Assembly (NCBI RefSeq): GCF_030150155.1
Contig: NZ_JASLGR010000045.1
Span: forward strand, 1-61,336
Length of the DNA: 61,336 nt
Direction: 5' to 3'
DNA from: Nocardioides sp.
GTDB lineage: Bacteria > Actinomycetota > Actinomycetes > Propionibacteriales > Nocardioidaceae
In this document: one piece after another, positions 42,292 to 50,646 of the stretch
Numbering within the stretch: position 1 is the first letter of the stretch
Layout of the letters: every line of letters starts with the position of its first letter
The notes under the pieces: model-generated
What the model was told of the DNA's origin: nothing
The model's database searches: none
What the model saw: only the letters and a program-made list of their open reading frames with translations
Position numbers and translations under genes: made by a program

Positions 42292-43332
42292 TCAGGCCCG
42301 GCTGGTCACATCGCTGACCGTGCCGACCAGCACCTCCAGGATGTCCTCGAGGAAGACGGTCCCGGTGATGGTGCCGTCGGTGTCGACGACGCGGGCGACG
42401 TGGCTGCCGTGCAGCCGCATGGTGCGCATCGCGTCCTCGAGCTCGGCAGCCGGCGGCACCGAGACCAGGCGTCGGATCCGCTTGGCCGGGACCGGGAGGG
42501 TGGCGGCGCTCTGCTCCAGGTCCATCACGTCCTTGACGTGCAGGTAGCCGGCCGGAGCGCCATCGGCGTCGGCGACCAGGTAGCGCGAGTACCCGTAGCG
42601 CTGGGCCGCGGCGTGCACCTGCTCGGGGGTCACGTCGGCAGGCAGCAGCACCAGGTCGGCCAGCGGGATCTGCTCGTCGGCGACCGTCTTGGTGGTGAAC
42701 TCGAACGTCCCGGCCAGGGTGCCCGAGGCGTCCGAGAGGGTCCCCTCACGCTGGGACTGCTCGATGATGCCGGCGACCTGGTCCAGGGTGAAGGTGCTGG
42801 TCGCCTCGTCCTTCGGCTCCACGCCGGCGGCCCTGACGGCGAGGTTCGCCGTCCAGTTCAGCGCGGCGATCACGGGGCGGAAGACCCGCGAGACCATCAC
42901 CAGCGGGGGCGCCAGCACCAGAGCGGCCCGGTCGGGCACCGAGAAGGCGGTGTTCTTGGGCACCATCTCGCCGAAGACGACGTGCAGGAACGTCACCAGC
43001 ACCAGGGTCAGGATGAACGCGGTGATGCTGATCCCCTCCGCGCTCAGCGGGGTCGAGGCCAGCGGATGCTCCAGCAGGTGGTGGATCGCGGGCTCGGAGA
43101 CGTTGAGGATGATCAGGGAGCAGACCGTGATGCCGAGCTGGCTGGTGGCCAGCATCAAGGTGGCGTGCTCCATCGCGTAGAGCGTCGTCTTCGCAGCCTT
43201 GCTCCCGGCCGCGGCGCGCGGCTCGATCTGGGACCGGCGTGCGGAGATGACGGCGAACTCGGCGCCGACGAAGAAGGCGTTGCCCGCCAGCAGCACGACG
43301 AGCCAGATCAGGCCGGGAAGGTACTCACTCAT
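42292..43332 (-). CDS. CNNM/CorC-type transporter (DUF21-CBS), second of pair
   Basis: 346 residues: a DUF21/CNNM membrane domain (LAGNAFFVGAEFAVISARRS, LATSQLGITVCSLII, VVFGEMVPKNTAFS) and a CBS-pair region. The C-terminal CorC/HlyC domain is absent, unlike in its partner. The family is implicated in Mg2+/divalent cation efflux. It overlaps the partner gene by 8 bases, so the two may act as a heteromer. Confidence 0.88.
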   Translation of the reverse strand: MSEYLPGLIWLVVLLAGNAFFVGAEFAVISARRSQIEPRAAAGSKAAKTTLYAMEHATLMLATSQLGITVCSLIILNVSEPAIHHLLEHPLASTPLSAEGISITAFILTLVLVTFLHVVFGEMVPKNTAFSVPDRAALVLAPPLVMVSRVFRPVIAALNWTANLAVRAAGVEPKDEATSTFTLDQVAGIIEQSQREGTLSDASGTLAGTFEFTTKTVADEQIPLADLVLLPADVTPEQVHAAAQRYGYSRYLVADADGAPAGYLHVKDVMDLEQSAATLPVPAKRIRRLVSVPPAAELEDAMRTMRLHGSHVARVVDTDGTITGTVFLEDILEVLVGTVSDVTSRA

Positions 43333-44722
43333 GGCTGGTCCCCTCGGTGACGGTGGTGCTGGGCTCGCTGTGCTCGTCGCTGTCGGTGCGGTCGCCGGCG
43401 GTGCTCACGGCGGTGCCGGTCTGGCCGGACTCGCCGGCCTGCGGCAGGTAGCGCAGCCGGACCAGCCGGTGGCCGTCGATCCGCTCCACCCGCAGCGTCC
43501 CGGACTCCAGGGCGACCTCGTCGCCGAGCTCGGGGAGCCGCTCCAGACGATCGAGCACGAACCCGGCGATGGTGTCCCACTCCTCGGAGTCGGGCACCAC
43601 GATCCCGGTCCGGTCGGCGAGCTCGTCGGCGCGCAGCGAGGCGTCGAAGACGACCGACTGCCCGCGACGGACGATCTCGGGCCGCGCCCTGTCGAACTCG
43701 TCGTCGAGCTCGCCTACGAGCTCCTCGACCAGATCCTCCAGGGTGACGATCCCGGCGGTGCCGCCGTACTCGTCGGTGACGACGGCGAGCTGGAGGCCCT
43801 GGGCCCGCAACGTGGCCAGCAGGGCGTCGGCGCCCATCGACTCCGGCACCCGGACCGGTGCGGTGAGGAGGTCGGTGACGGCACGGTCGCGGTGCTCGGG
43901 GGCCAGGGCCCAGGCCTGCTTGACGTGGACGACGCCGACGATGTCGTCGGGGCCGTCCTCGATCACCGGGAGCCGGGAGTGACCGCTGGCCAGGGACGCG
44001 GCGATCACGTCGGCCGCGGTCGCGTCGGCCGGCACGGTGGTCATCCGCACCCGCGGCGTCATCACGTCACCGGCGTCGAGGGCCGAGAAGCGCAGGCTGC
44101 GGTCGAGCAGGGTGGCGTCGTGGGCCTCCAGCAGGCCTGCCTCGGCCGAGTGCCGGACCAGGAAGGTCAGCTCCTCGGCGGAGCGGGCGCTGGACAGCTC
44201 CTCCTGGGGCTCGATCCCCATCGCGCGGATCACCTTGTTCGCGGTGCCGTTGAGCAGCGCCACGATCGGCTTGAAGGTGGCGCTGAAGGCGACCTGGGCG
44301 GGGATGACCAGCTTGGCGGTCTGGCGGGGGACCGCCAGCGCGAAGTTCTTCGGGGCGAGCTCGCCGATCACCATCGAGAAGATGGTGGCCAGCAGTACGC
44401 CGATCACGGCACCGGTCGCGGTGACGGCGCCGTCACTCAGACCGGCGTCGCTCAGCGGCGTGTGCAGCAGTGAGCTGATCGCCGGCTCGAACGTGTAGCC
44501 GGTCAGCAGCGTGGTGAGGGTGATGCCCAGCTGGGCTGCCGAGAGGTGCGTCGAGGTCGAGCGCAGTGCGCCGATGACGGGGCCGAGGCCCTTCTCGCCG
44601 CGGTCGCGGCGCCTCTCGAGCTCGTGCCGGTCGAGGTTGACCAGGGCGAACTCCGAGGCCACGAACAGCCCGGTGCCTGCGGTGAGCAGCAGGCCCAGGG
44701 CGAGCAGGATCCACTCGTTCAC
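43325..44722 (-). CDS. CNNM/CorC-type transporter (DUF21-CBS-CorC_HlyC), first of pair
   Basis: 465 residues from the GTG at 44722, with a DUF21 domain (GTGLFVASEFALVNLDRHELE, LSAAQLGITLTTLLTGY, MVIGELAPKNFALAV), a CBS pair (VMTPRVRMTTVPADATAADV, LPVIEDGPDDIVGVVHVK) and a C-terminal CorC_HlyC domain (DELADRTGIVVPDSEEWDTI). The start is chosen because AGGAGG lies 8 bases upstream of it; a GTG 9 bases earlier is too close to that site. That ribosome site can pair with an upstream CCTCCTGA. Confidence 0.9.
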   Translation of the reverse strand: MNEWILLALGLLLTAGTGLFVASEFALVNLDRHELERRRDRGEKGLGPVIGALRSTSTHLSAAQLGITLTTLLTGYTFEPAISSLLHTPLSDAGLSDGAVTATGAVIGVLLATIFSMVIGELAPKNFALAVPRQTAKLVIPAQVAFSATFKPIVALLNGTANKVIRAMGIEPQEELSSARSAEELTFLVRHSAEAGLLEAHDATLLDRSLRFSALDAGDVMTPRVRMTTVPADATAADVIAASLASGHSRLPVIEDGPDDIVGVVHVKQAWALAPEHRDRAVTDLLTAPVRVPESMGADALLATLRAQGLQLAVVTDEYGGTAGIVTLEDLVEELVGELDDEFDRARPEIVRRGQSVVFDASLRADELADRTGIVVPDSEEWDTIAGFVLDRLERLPELGDEVALESGTLRVERIDGHRLVRLRYLPQAGESGQTGTAVSTAGDRTDSDEHSEPSTTVTEGTSHE

Positions 44723-44730
44723 GGCTTCCA

Positions 44731-44769
44731 CCTCCTGACCACGGCCGTGGCGCGCTGGGGATCAGGAGG
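44731..44769 (-). promoter_or_regulatory. Possible ribosome-site-sequestering hairpin of the corC pair
   Basis: In the minus-strand leader, CCTCCTGA (44769-44762) is complementary to TCAGGAGG (44738-44731), which contains the ribosome binding site. Between them lies the self-complementary CCACGGCCGTGG. The structure could hide the ribosome site. I find no match to a known Mg or Mn riboswitch pattern. Confidence 0.4.
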
Positions 44770-44855
44770 GCGGGGACTTCGAGGGCGCGATCGGTCGCGC
44801 GAGGATCTCACGCCGGTACTAACGAGCGAGGGTGCCTCAATGTTCCGACACGGGT

Positions 44856-44889
44856 GAGGGCGTCCGGTCCCGTCGGACCGGACGCCCTC
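44856..44889 (-). terminator. Terminator of the secreted hydrolase gene
   Basis: Perfect 15-bp stem (44856-44870 with 44875-44889, arm GAGGGCGTCCGGTCC) with a CGTC loop, starting 6 bases past the stop codon. Confidence 0.85.
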
Positions 44890-44895
44890 GTGCAC

Positions 44896-45834
44896 TCAGG
44901 GAGCGCTGGTCACGGTGACGTCGGTGTCGGCGGCGTCACCGGTGCTGTAGACGTACGTCGCTGCCGCGGTGTCGCCCAGCTGTGCCCGCAGCCACAGCGC
45001 CGCCCACCGGGCACTGGTCTCGATGCTCGCGGCCTGGGTGCTGGTCTGGGTGTTCGTCTCGGCCTCGGCGCCACTGGGGTTCTGCATGTTCGTGATGCCG
45101 TAGTGGTTGGCCCCGGCGACCCTGACGATCTGCTTGTGGCCGTTGGCGATCTTGGCGTACGTCGACTCGGCCTGGGCCGGCTCGGCCTTGCCGTCGGACT
45201 GCCCCTGGACCAGCTGGATCGGGATCTGGTTGTCGATCGAGGGGTAGATGCCGAGGATGCCGTTGTTGGTGCCGTAGAACGAGCCGGCCTTCACCGCGGA
45301 GGGGAGCGTGAAGGAGAGCGTCGTACAGAAGGGGATCGAGCACTTCGACTCGGCGATGCTCAGCCCGGTCGCGCCGCCGAAGGAGTGGCCCAGCAGCACC
45401 ATCGAGCCGGTGTCGATGTGGCTGGCCAGGGGAGAGGAGGCGTTGGTGTTCTCCGCTGCCATCCACGACAGCGTCTCGCCGATCTGGCTGGTTGAGGTGT
45501 AGTAGTCGAGGTCGAAGAAGTTGAGTCGCTTGTGGTTGGGCGTGACCACGATGAAGCCGTACGACGCCACCGTGCGGGCGTAGTCGCTGTAGTACTGCCG
45601 GTGCACCTTGCCGCCCTGGAGCAGCAGTGCGACGGGCAGGGTGCCGCTGACGTTGGTCGGGTAGTAGACGTTGGTGCCGTCGTTGGTGATCTTCGAGTCG
45701 TACGTCGACACGGCGGTCGGCGTGATCGGCGACCCGGTGGCGTCGGCGTGGGCCGAGCCCGGGGTGGCGAGACCGATCGAGGTGACGAGGGCCAGGGCCG
45801 ACAGGGCCCGGGCCGAGGTGACGCGTAGTGACAT
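44896..45834 (-). CDS. Secreted alpha/beta hydrolase (cutinase/PETase-like lipase fold)
   Basis: 312 residues with a Sec signal peptide (ARALSALALVTSIGLATPG, cleavage near AHADA). The nucleophile elbow is GHSFGG after SMVLLGHSF, the catalytic Asp is probably in VQGQSDGKAEPAQ, and His in AGANHYGITNMQ. Cys residues in SKCSIPFCTT could form a disulfide. The pattern YYPTNVSGTLPVALLLQGG is like the dienelactone hydrolase/PETase superfamily. An extracellular esterase is inferred; the substrate is unknown. An AT-rich stretch about 100 bases upstream (45935-45965) may hold its promoter. Confidence 0.82.
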   Translation of the reverse strand: MSLRVTSARALSALALVTSIGLATPGSAHADATGSPITPTAVSTYDSKITNDGTNVYYPTNVSGTLPVALLLQGGKVHRQYYSDYARTVASYGFIVVTPNHKRLNFFDLDYYTSTSQIGETLSWMAAENTNASSPLASHIDTGSMVLLGHSFGGATGLSIAESKCSIPFCTTLSFTLPSAVKAGSFYGTNNGILGIYPSIDNQIPIQLVQGQSDGKAEPAQAESTYAKIANGHKQIVRVAGANHYGITNMQNPSGAEAETNTQTSTQAASIETSARWAALWLRAQLGDTAAATYVYSTGDAADTDVTVTSAP

Positions 45835-45975
45835 GGCCGTCCTTCATCCGTGGGGGCGGCTCCGCACCGGGGTGCGGGGCCGTGGCGCGTGGATGCGCGC
45901 CGCCACGGAACGTAGGACGCCGACGGGCGATCTGAATAGATCGTATAGAATAGACGATCGTATCGTTATGCGATC

Positions 45976-46062
45976 GTGATCCTTGGGGTGCTGAGTGACA
46001 CCCGGTATCAGAAGGTGCTCGATGTTGCGCTGGCCATGTCGCACACGTACGCCGTCTCCTGA
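45976..46062 (+). pseudogene. Possible N-terminal remnant of an IS481-type transposase
   Basis: A 28-codon frame encoding LGVLSDTRYQKVLDVALAM and then a stop. This resembles the first residues of IS481-type transposases, which continue into a helix-turn-helix absent here. The frame is preceded by an AT-rich stretch with two copies of GATCGTAT (45939-45946, 45956-45963) and followed by the triple 22-bp repeat. The evidence is weak; it may be chance. The 320-base gap 45835-46154 holds no other gene. Confidence 0.25.
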
Positions 46063-46086
46063 TCGATGCGGTCCCCTGCCGATCTG

Positions 46087-46152
46087 GGCGGTGGTGAACC
46101 CGGAAGTCGGCGGTGGTGAACCCGGAAGTCGGCGGTGGTGAACCCGGAAGTC
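46087..46152. repeat. Three exact tandem copies of a 22-bp repeat
   Basis: Three uninterrupted identical 22-bp units (46087-46108, 46109-46130, 46131-46152), each containing GGTGGTGAACCCGGAAGTC. They lie 2 bases beyond the tetR stop. They have no spacers, so this is not CRISPR. They may be the end of a lost mobile element or a slippage product. Confidence 0.9.
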
Positions 46153-46154
46153 GT

Positions 46155-46739
46155 TCAGGGGCGCAGGGCGTCCAGGGTGAGCCGGGCGTAGCGCTGCCAC
46201 ACCTCCGGGTCGGCGATGTTGAGCTTCATCAGGGAGCGGGCGCAGCCGCCCATCATCACCTGGATGTCGAAGCCGGTGATGTCGGTGCGGATCTGGCCGT
46301 GGTCGCGGGCGCGCTGCAGGAGTGAGTCGATCGCCGACTCGGCCTCGCGGTGGCGCTCGTCGTCGCGGTGGGCGAGCTTGCCCGACTCGTCGATGCTGTC
46401 GAAGATGTCGGACATCAGCTTGTCGCCGGCCAGGCGGGTCATCGTCGCGGTGAGGAACTCCTCGATCCCGGCCAGGGGGTCGGGGTTGCGTGAGGCCTCG
46501 ATCAGGCAGCCGTGGATCCACTCGGCGCCCTGGTGCGCGATCGCCTGGATCAGGTCGGCTTTGCTCGGGTAGCTACGGTAGACGGTGGCCTTGCCGACCC
46601 CGGCTCGCGCAGCGATCTCGGGGATGGTGGCCTCGAGTCCCTGCTCGGTGAAGACCTCGATCGCGGCGGCGAGGACCGCCTCGTGGTTGCGGCGAGCGTC
46701 GGCTCGGCGCGCGTTCCAGTGATCGGGCTGGCTGGTCAT
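46155..46739 (-). CDS. TetR/AcrR family transcriptional regulator
   Basis: 194 residues with an N-terminal HTH (ARRNHEAVLAAAIEVFTEQG, then TIPEIAARAGVGKATVYRSY) and a helical ligand-binding domain ending LARLTLDALRP-like. It is divergent from an MMPL exporter; the intergenic region has two matched palindromes, so it very likely represses that exporter and perhaps itself. The ATG at 46739 gives the usual short N-terminal arm. A longer frame runs into the operator region. Confidence 0.92.
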   Translation of the reverse strand: MTSQPDHWNARRADARRNHEAVLAAAIEVFTEQGLEATIPEIAARAGVGKATVYRSYPSKADLIQAIAHQGAEWIHGCLIEASRNPDPLAGIEEFLTATMTRLAGDKLMSDIFDSIDESGKLAHRDDERHREAESAIDSLLQRARDHGQIRTDITGFDIQVMMGGCARSLMKLNIADPEVWQRYARLTLDALRP

Positions 46740-46789
46740 GAAGGGCCTCGGGGTCGGGGGAGTGGGGACGTGCTCGCGACATTGTGACG

Positions 46790-46884
46790 GGTTATCGCCT
46801 CCAGTGGGACACGGATCACTCTCCACGAAATGGACCTTGGGGTCCAGATGGGTCTACAGTGCGATAACCGGACCAAAGGGTCCG
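46790..46884. promoter_or_regulatory. Twin TetR operators between tetR and the MMPL gene
   Basis: Two 6-4-6 palindromes of the same type: TGGACC-TTGG-GGTCCA (46831-46846) and CGGACC-AAAG-GGTCCG (46869-46884), centres 38 bp apart. An additional inverted pair GGTTATCGC (46790-46798) and GCGATAACC (46861-46869) brackets the first. Shared arm sequence GGACC/GGTCC in both indicates one dimeric regulator. Confidence 0.7.
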
Positions 46885-46906
46885 ATTGACTCGTGTGGAG
46901 GAAAAC

Positions 46907-49180
46907 GTGGCGTGGAGGCTCTTCCAGCTCGGTCGCTGGTCCTATGTGCATCGCAAGATCGTTGCCGGGATCTGGGCGGCGATCCTGGTCGTGATGATCG
47001 TCGGCTCGGCAACGTTGTCGGGCAAGACCGATGACTCGTTCACGCTCAAGGGGATCGAGTCGACCGACGCCTTCAGCCTGATCAAGGAGCGCAGCCCCGC
47101 GGCCGCGCCCGACGGCGCGTCGGCCCAGATCGTCTTCGAGGCGCCCGAGGGCAAGACCCTCACCGACGCCGGCGTCAAGGACGCGGTCGAGGCCTCCCTG
47201 GCGAAGCTCGGCACCGCGAGGACGCAGTCGATCGCCGACCCGTACACGGCCGGCACCATCTCCGAGAACGGCAAGGTCGGCTACGCGTCGGTCTCCTTCA
47301 CCCACACCACGATGGAGATCGACGACAGCGACACCCAGGCCCTGGACGCGGTGAAGTCGACCGCCAAGGACGCCGGGCTGACGGTCGCGATCGGCGGCAC
47401 CGCCGCCTCGGCCGAGGAGGCCGCGCCCACCGGTGAGCTGATCGGTGTCGTGGTCGGCTTCATCGTGCTGGCGATCACCCTCGGCTCCCTGGTCGCGGCC
47501 GGGATGCCGCTGCTGACCGCCCTGATCGGGGTCGGCATCGGGATGCTGTCGATCACCACCGCGACCGGGTTCCTCACCCTCAGCTCGACCACCTCGGCGC
47601 TGGGCACGATGCTCGGACTCGCGGTCGGCATCGACTACGCGCTGTTCATCATGTCCCGCTACCAGCACGAGCTGCGGCTGGGACGCTCCCGCGAGGAGGC
47701 CGCCGGACGTGCTGTCGGCACCGCCGGCTCGGCCGTCGTCTTCGCCGGCCTCACCGTCATCATCGCCCTCGTCGGCCTGTCGGTCTGCGGCATCGGCTTC
47801 CTCACCCAGATGGGTCTGGGCGGTGCCTTCATGGTCGCCCTGGCCGTGATGATCGCGCTCACCCTGCTGCCTGCGATCCTCGGCTTCGCCGGGGCCAAGG
47901 TGAAGCCCGGTGGCGCCAGCCTGTTCAAGAAGAAGGGCTCGGTCGACGCCGACGACGAGAGCGGTGCGGTCCGCACCAACGGCCGTCGCTGGGTCGAGAA
48001 GGTCACCACGTTCAAGTGGCCCGCCCTGCTCGGCGGCATCGGTGTCGCCATCGTGCTCTCCATCCCGGTCGCCTCGATGGAGCTCGCCATCCCTGACGAC
48101 GGCACCGCCGCAGCGGGCAGCGACGCCCGAATCGCCTACGACCTGACCTCGCAGAACTTCGGCGCCGGCTCCAACGGCCCGCTCCTGGTCGTCGTCGACA
48201 CCGCGAAGACCGCGAACACCGCCGACGCCGAGGCCGCGGTCACCACCGCGACCCAGAAGCTGCAGGCACTGGCTCGGACCAAGGACTCCCACATCGCGGC
48301 GGTCATCCCCGCAGTCAAGGGCACCGACGAGGCCGCCACCCAGGCCTTCGCTGCCCAGCTCGACGCCGTGCACTTCGCCACCCTGACGGTGATCCCGACC
48401 AACGGTCCCTCCGACCAGGAGACCAAGGACCTGGTCGCCGACATCCGGACCGCGATGGCCGACCTGCCTGCCGAGACCGGTGCCCGGGCCCTGGTCACCG
48501 GCCAGACCGCCGTCGGTGTCGACATCGCCGACAAGCTGACCAGCGTCTTCCCGCTGTACCTGCTGGTCGTGGTCGGCCTGGCGATCGTCCTCCTGATCGC
48601 GGTCTTCCGCTCGATCTGGGTGCCGATCAAGGCCGCGCTCGGCTTCCTGCTCTCGGTCGGCATCTCGCTCGGCATGACCGTGGCGGTCTTCCAGTGGGGC
48701 TGGCTCAACCAGCTCCTCGGCCTCGACGTCACCTCGCCGGTCGTCTTCATCCTGCCGATCCTGCTCACCGGCATCCTGTTCGGCCTGGCGATGGACTACG
48801 AGGTCTTCCTGGTCACCCGGATGCGTGAGTCCTACGTGCACGGCACGCCGGCCCGCCGCGCCGTCGTCGAGGGCTTCGCGCACAGCTCCCGCGTCGTGGT
48901 CGCCGCCGCGATCATCATGGTCGGCGTCTTCGGTGGCTTCGCGCTGGGTGACTCGGTGATCCTCAAGACGATGGGCTTCGCGCTCGCCGTCGGTGTCCTC
49001 GCCGACGCCTTCCTGGTGCGGATGCTGATCGTGCCCGCACTGATGTCCATCGTCGGCGAGCGGATGTGGTGGATGCCGCGCTGGCTCGACCGCGCCGTGC
49101 CGAACCTCGACATCGAGGGCGAGGGGCTGACCAAGCGCCTCGACGCCGCCGCCGAGGACGACGAGCCCGCCCTGGTCTGA
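46907..49180 (+). CDS. MMPL family RND-type exporter
   Basis: 757-residue inner-membrane protein with about 12 helices and two MMPL halves. The first has GLAVGIDYALFIMSRYQHEL and the second FGLAMDYEVFLVTRMRES, carrying the Asp-Tyr proton-relay motif. Two extracytoplasmic domains follow helices 1 and 7. Such proteins export lipids, pigments or drugs. The substrate is unknown. The GTG at 46907 is chosen because GGAGG lies 5-6 bases upstream; a slightly longer frame covers the operator. Control by the divergent TetR is likely. Confidence 0.92.
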   Translation: MAWRLFQLGRWSYVHRKIVAGIWAAILVVMIVGSATLSGKTDDSFTLKGIESTDAFSLIKERSPAAAPDGASAQIVFEAPEGKTLTDAGVKDAVEASLAKLGTARTQSIADPYTAGTISENGKVGYASVSFTHTTMEIDDSDTQALDAVKSTAKDAGLTVAIGGTAASAEEAAPTGELIGVVVGFIVLAITLGSLVAAGMPLLTALIGVGIGMLSITTATGFLTLSSTTSALGTMLGLAVGIDYALFIMSRYQHELRLGRSREEAAGRAVGTAGSAVVFAGLTVIIALVGLSVCGIGFLTQMGLGGAFMVALAVMIALTLLPAILGFAGAKVKPGGASLFKKKGSVDADDESGAVRTNGRRWVEKVTTFKWPALLGGIGVAIVLSIPVASMELAIPDDGTAAAGSDARIAYDLTSQNFGAGSNGPLLVVVDTAKTANTADAEAAVTTATQKLQALARTKDSHIAAVIPAVKGTDEAATQAFAAQLDAVHFATLTVIPTNGPSDQETKDLVADIRTAMADLPAETGARALVTGQTAVGVDIADKLTSVFPLYLLVVVGLAIVLLIAVFRSIWVPIKAALGFLLSVGISLGMTVAVFQWGWLNQLLGLDVTSPVVFILPILLTGILFGLAMDYEVFLVTRMRESYVHGTPARRAVVEGFAHSSRVVVAAAIIMVGVFGGFALGDSVILKTMGFALAVGVLADAFLVRMLIVPALMSIVGERMWWMPRWLDRAVPNLDIEGEGLTKRLDAAAEDDEPALV

Positions 49181-49202
49181 CGTCCCGGGGCAGGCGCCAC
49201 GC

Positions 49203-49236
49203 AGCGACCCCACACCCGTTCGGGTGTGGGGTCGCT
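49203..49236 (+). terminator. Terminator after the MMPL gene
   Basis: Perfect 16-bp stem (49203-49218 with 49221-49236, arm AGCGACCCCACACCCG) with almost no loop, 22 bases beyond the MMPL stop and about 60 bases before murL. Confidence 0.82.
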
Positions 49237-49296
49237 GTGCGTCGTGCCACGTCGGCGAAGGTCGGGGAGCCGGTGCGTGCTCGGTACACTGGGCCG

Positions 49297-50646
49297 GTGA
49301 CCTCGCTGCTCTCCGCACCCCGAACCGCCCTGACGTTCCGGGTCCTGGAGCCGGGGTTCGACGGCGAGGCGACGCTGAGCCTGCGCTACCAGATCACCGG
49401 ACCCGAGGGCGCGGTCCTGGCCGAGTTCGACGAGACCGTGGTGCTGCCCGGTGAGGCGGTCGCCGAGCGCGACGAGGCCGAGTTCACCCGGATCAGTCGC
49501 CTGCTCGCCCTGGCCGCCTCGGCCAGCTACTACAAGAGCTGCATCCCGGCCACCGTCGAGGTGCCCGGTGGCCTTAGTGCTGCCGAACGGCGCTTCCTGG
49601 TCGAGCTGACCCGCCAGGGGCTGGCCGAGTTCGCCTACCGCAACGACGTGCCCGAGGCGCTGCACCCGAGGATCGTGGCCCCCGAGCTGCCCGAGACGCC
49701 TGCCGCACGGCGTACGGACGCACCACCGCGCCGCCCCCTGATCGCCGTCGGCGGAGGCAAGGACTCGATCGTCACCATCGAGGCGGTGCGGGCGCTGAGC
49801 CCGGACGTCACCCTGTTCTCGGTCAACGAGTACGAGCCGATCCGTGACACCGCCACCCATGCCGGCCTGCCGCTGACCGTCGCGCGCCGCCGGCTCGACG
49901 CCCGGCTCTTCGACCTCAACGCCGCCGGTGCCCTCAACGGCCACGTCCCGGTCACCGCGATCAACTCCCTGATCGGCGCGCTGACCGCGCTGCGCTCGGG
50001 CTACGACGCCGTGATCTTCAGCAACGAGGCCAGCTCGTCCTTCGGCAACCTGCATTGGGAGGGCGTCGACGTCAACCACCAGTGGTCCAAGGGGATCGAG
50101 TGCGAGTCCCTGGTCCGTGACCTGGTCGACGGCCCGACCCTGCGCTACCTCTCCTTCCTGCGCCCGCTCTCCGAGCTCGCCATCACCCGTCAGTTCGCGC
50201 GGCTGAGCGACTACCACCCGGTCTTCACCAGCTGCAACCGCGCCTTCCACCTCGACGCCGGCAAGCGCCGGCGCTGGTGCGGTGACTGTCCGAAGTGCCG
50301 CTTCGTCTTCCTCTGCCTGGCCCCGTTCATCAGCCGTGAGGCGATGCTGGCGATCTTCACCGGCCGCGACCTCCTCGCCGACCCGACCCAGCGCGAGGGG
50401 TTCCTGGAGCTGCTCAACGCCGGTGAGCGGCTCAAGCCGTTCGAGTGCGTCGGCGAGCCCGACGAGTGCCGTGCCGCGCTCACGCTGCTCAGCCGTCATC
50501 CCGACTGGGCCGACCACCCGTTCCTGGCCGATCCCGAGGTGGCGGCCTGCCTGGTCGGCGACGCGGTGATCGACGCCTCGTTCGTCTTCCACGACGCCCA
50601 CTTCCTGCCTGCGGAGTTCGAGAAGGCCGTCCGTGGACTTCTCTGA
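49297..50646 (+). CDS. murL: UDP-MurNAc-L-Ala-L-Glu epimerase MurL
   Basis: 449-residue enzyme that epimerises the terminal L-Glu of UDP-MurNAc-L-Ala-L-Glu to D-Glu, using ATP. The PP-loop-like motif VGGGKDSI is at about 151-158. Other signature stretches are FSVNEYEPIRDTA, VTAINSLIGALTALR, FSNEASSSFGN, NHQWSKGIECESL and the Cys cluster RWCGDCPKCRFVF. The overlapping next gene is a MurD-type ligase, the known genetic partner. The GTG at 49297 fits the family length. Older databases may call this an endonuclease-domain or hypothetical protein. Confidence 0.88.
   Translation: MTSLLSAPRTALTFRVLEPGFDGEATLSLRYQITGPEGAVLAEFDETVVLPGEAVAERDEAEFTRISRLLALAASASYYKSCIPATVEVPGGLSAAERRFLVELTRQGLAEFAYRNDVPEALHPRIVAPELPETPAARRTDAPPRRPLIAVGGGKDSIVTIEAVRALSPDVTLFSVNEYEPIRDTATHAGLPLTVARRRLDARLFDLNAAGALNGHVPVTAINSLIGALTALRSGYDAVIFSNEASSSFGNLHWEGVDVNHQWSKGIECESLVRDLVDGPTLRYLSFLRPLSELAITRQFARLSDYHPVFTSCNRAFHLDAGKRRRWCGDCPKCRFVFLCLAPFISREAMLAIFTGRDLLADPTQREGFLELLNAGERLKPFECVGEPDECRAALTLLSRHPDWADHPFLADPEVAACLVGDAVIDASFVFHDAHFLPAEFEKAVRGLL

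Noticed and set aside
44731..44895. M-box or Mn (yybP-ykoY) riboswitch before the CorC-type pair
   Set aside because: The leader lacks the conserved sequence blocks I know for either class. Only a ribosome-site hairpin is supported.
46087..46152. Short CRISPR-like array
   Set aside because: The three 22-bp units are directly adjacent with no spacers, and no cas gene is in the window.
49066..49296. N-terminal extension of MurL into the MMPL 3' end
   Set aside because: The extension overlaps the MMPL gene and its terminator. The GTG at 49297 gives the family length.
46736..49318. 860-codon antisense frame opposite the MMPL gene
   Set aside because: Asp/Gly/His/Arg-rich low-complexity translation typical of the reverse complement of a GC-rich membrane protein gene.
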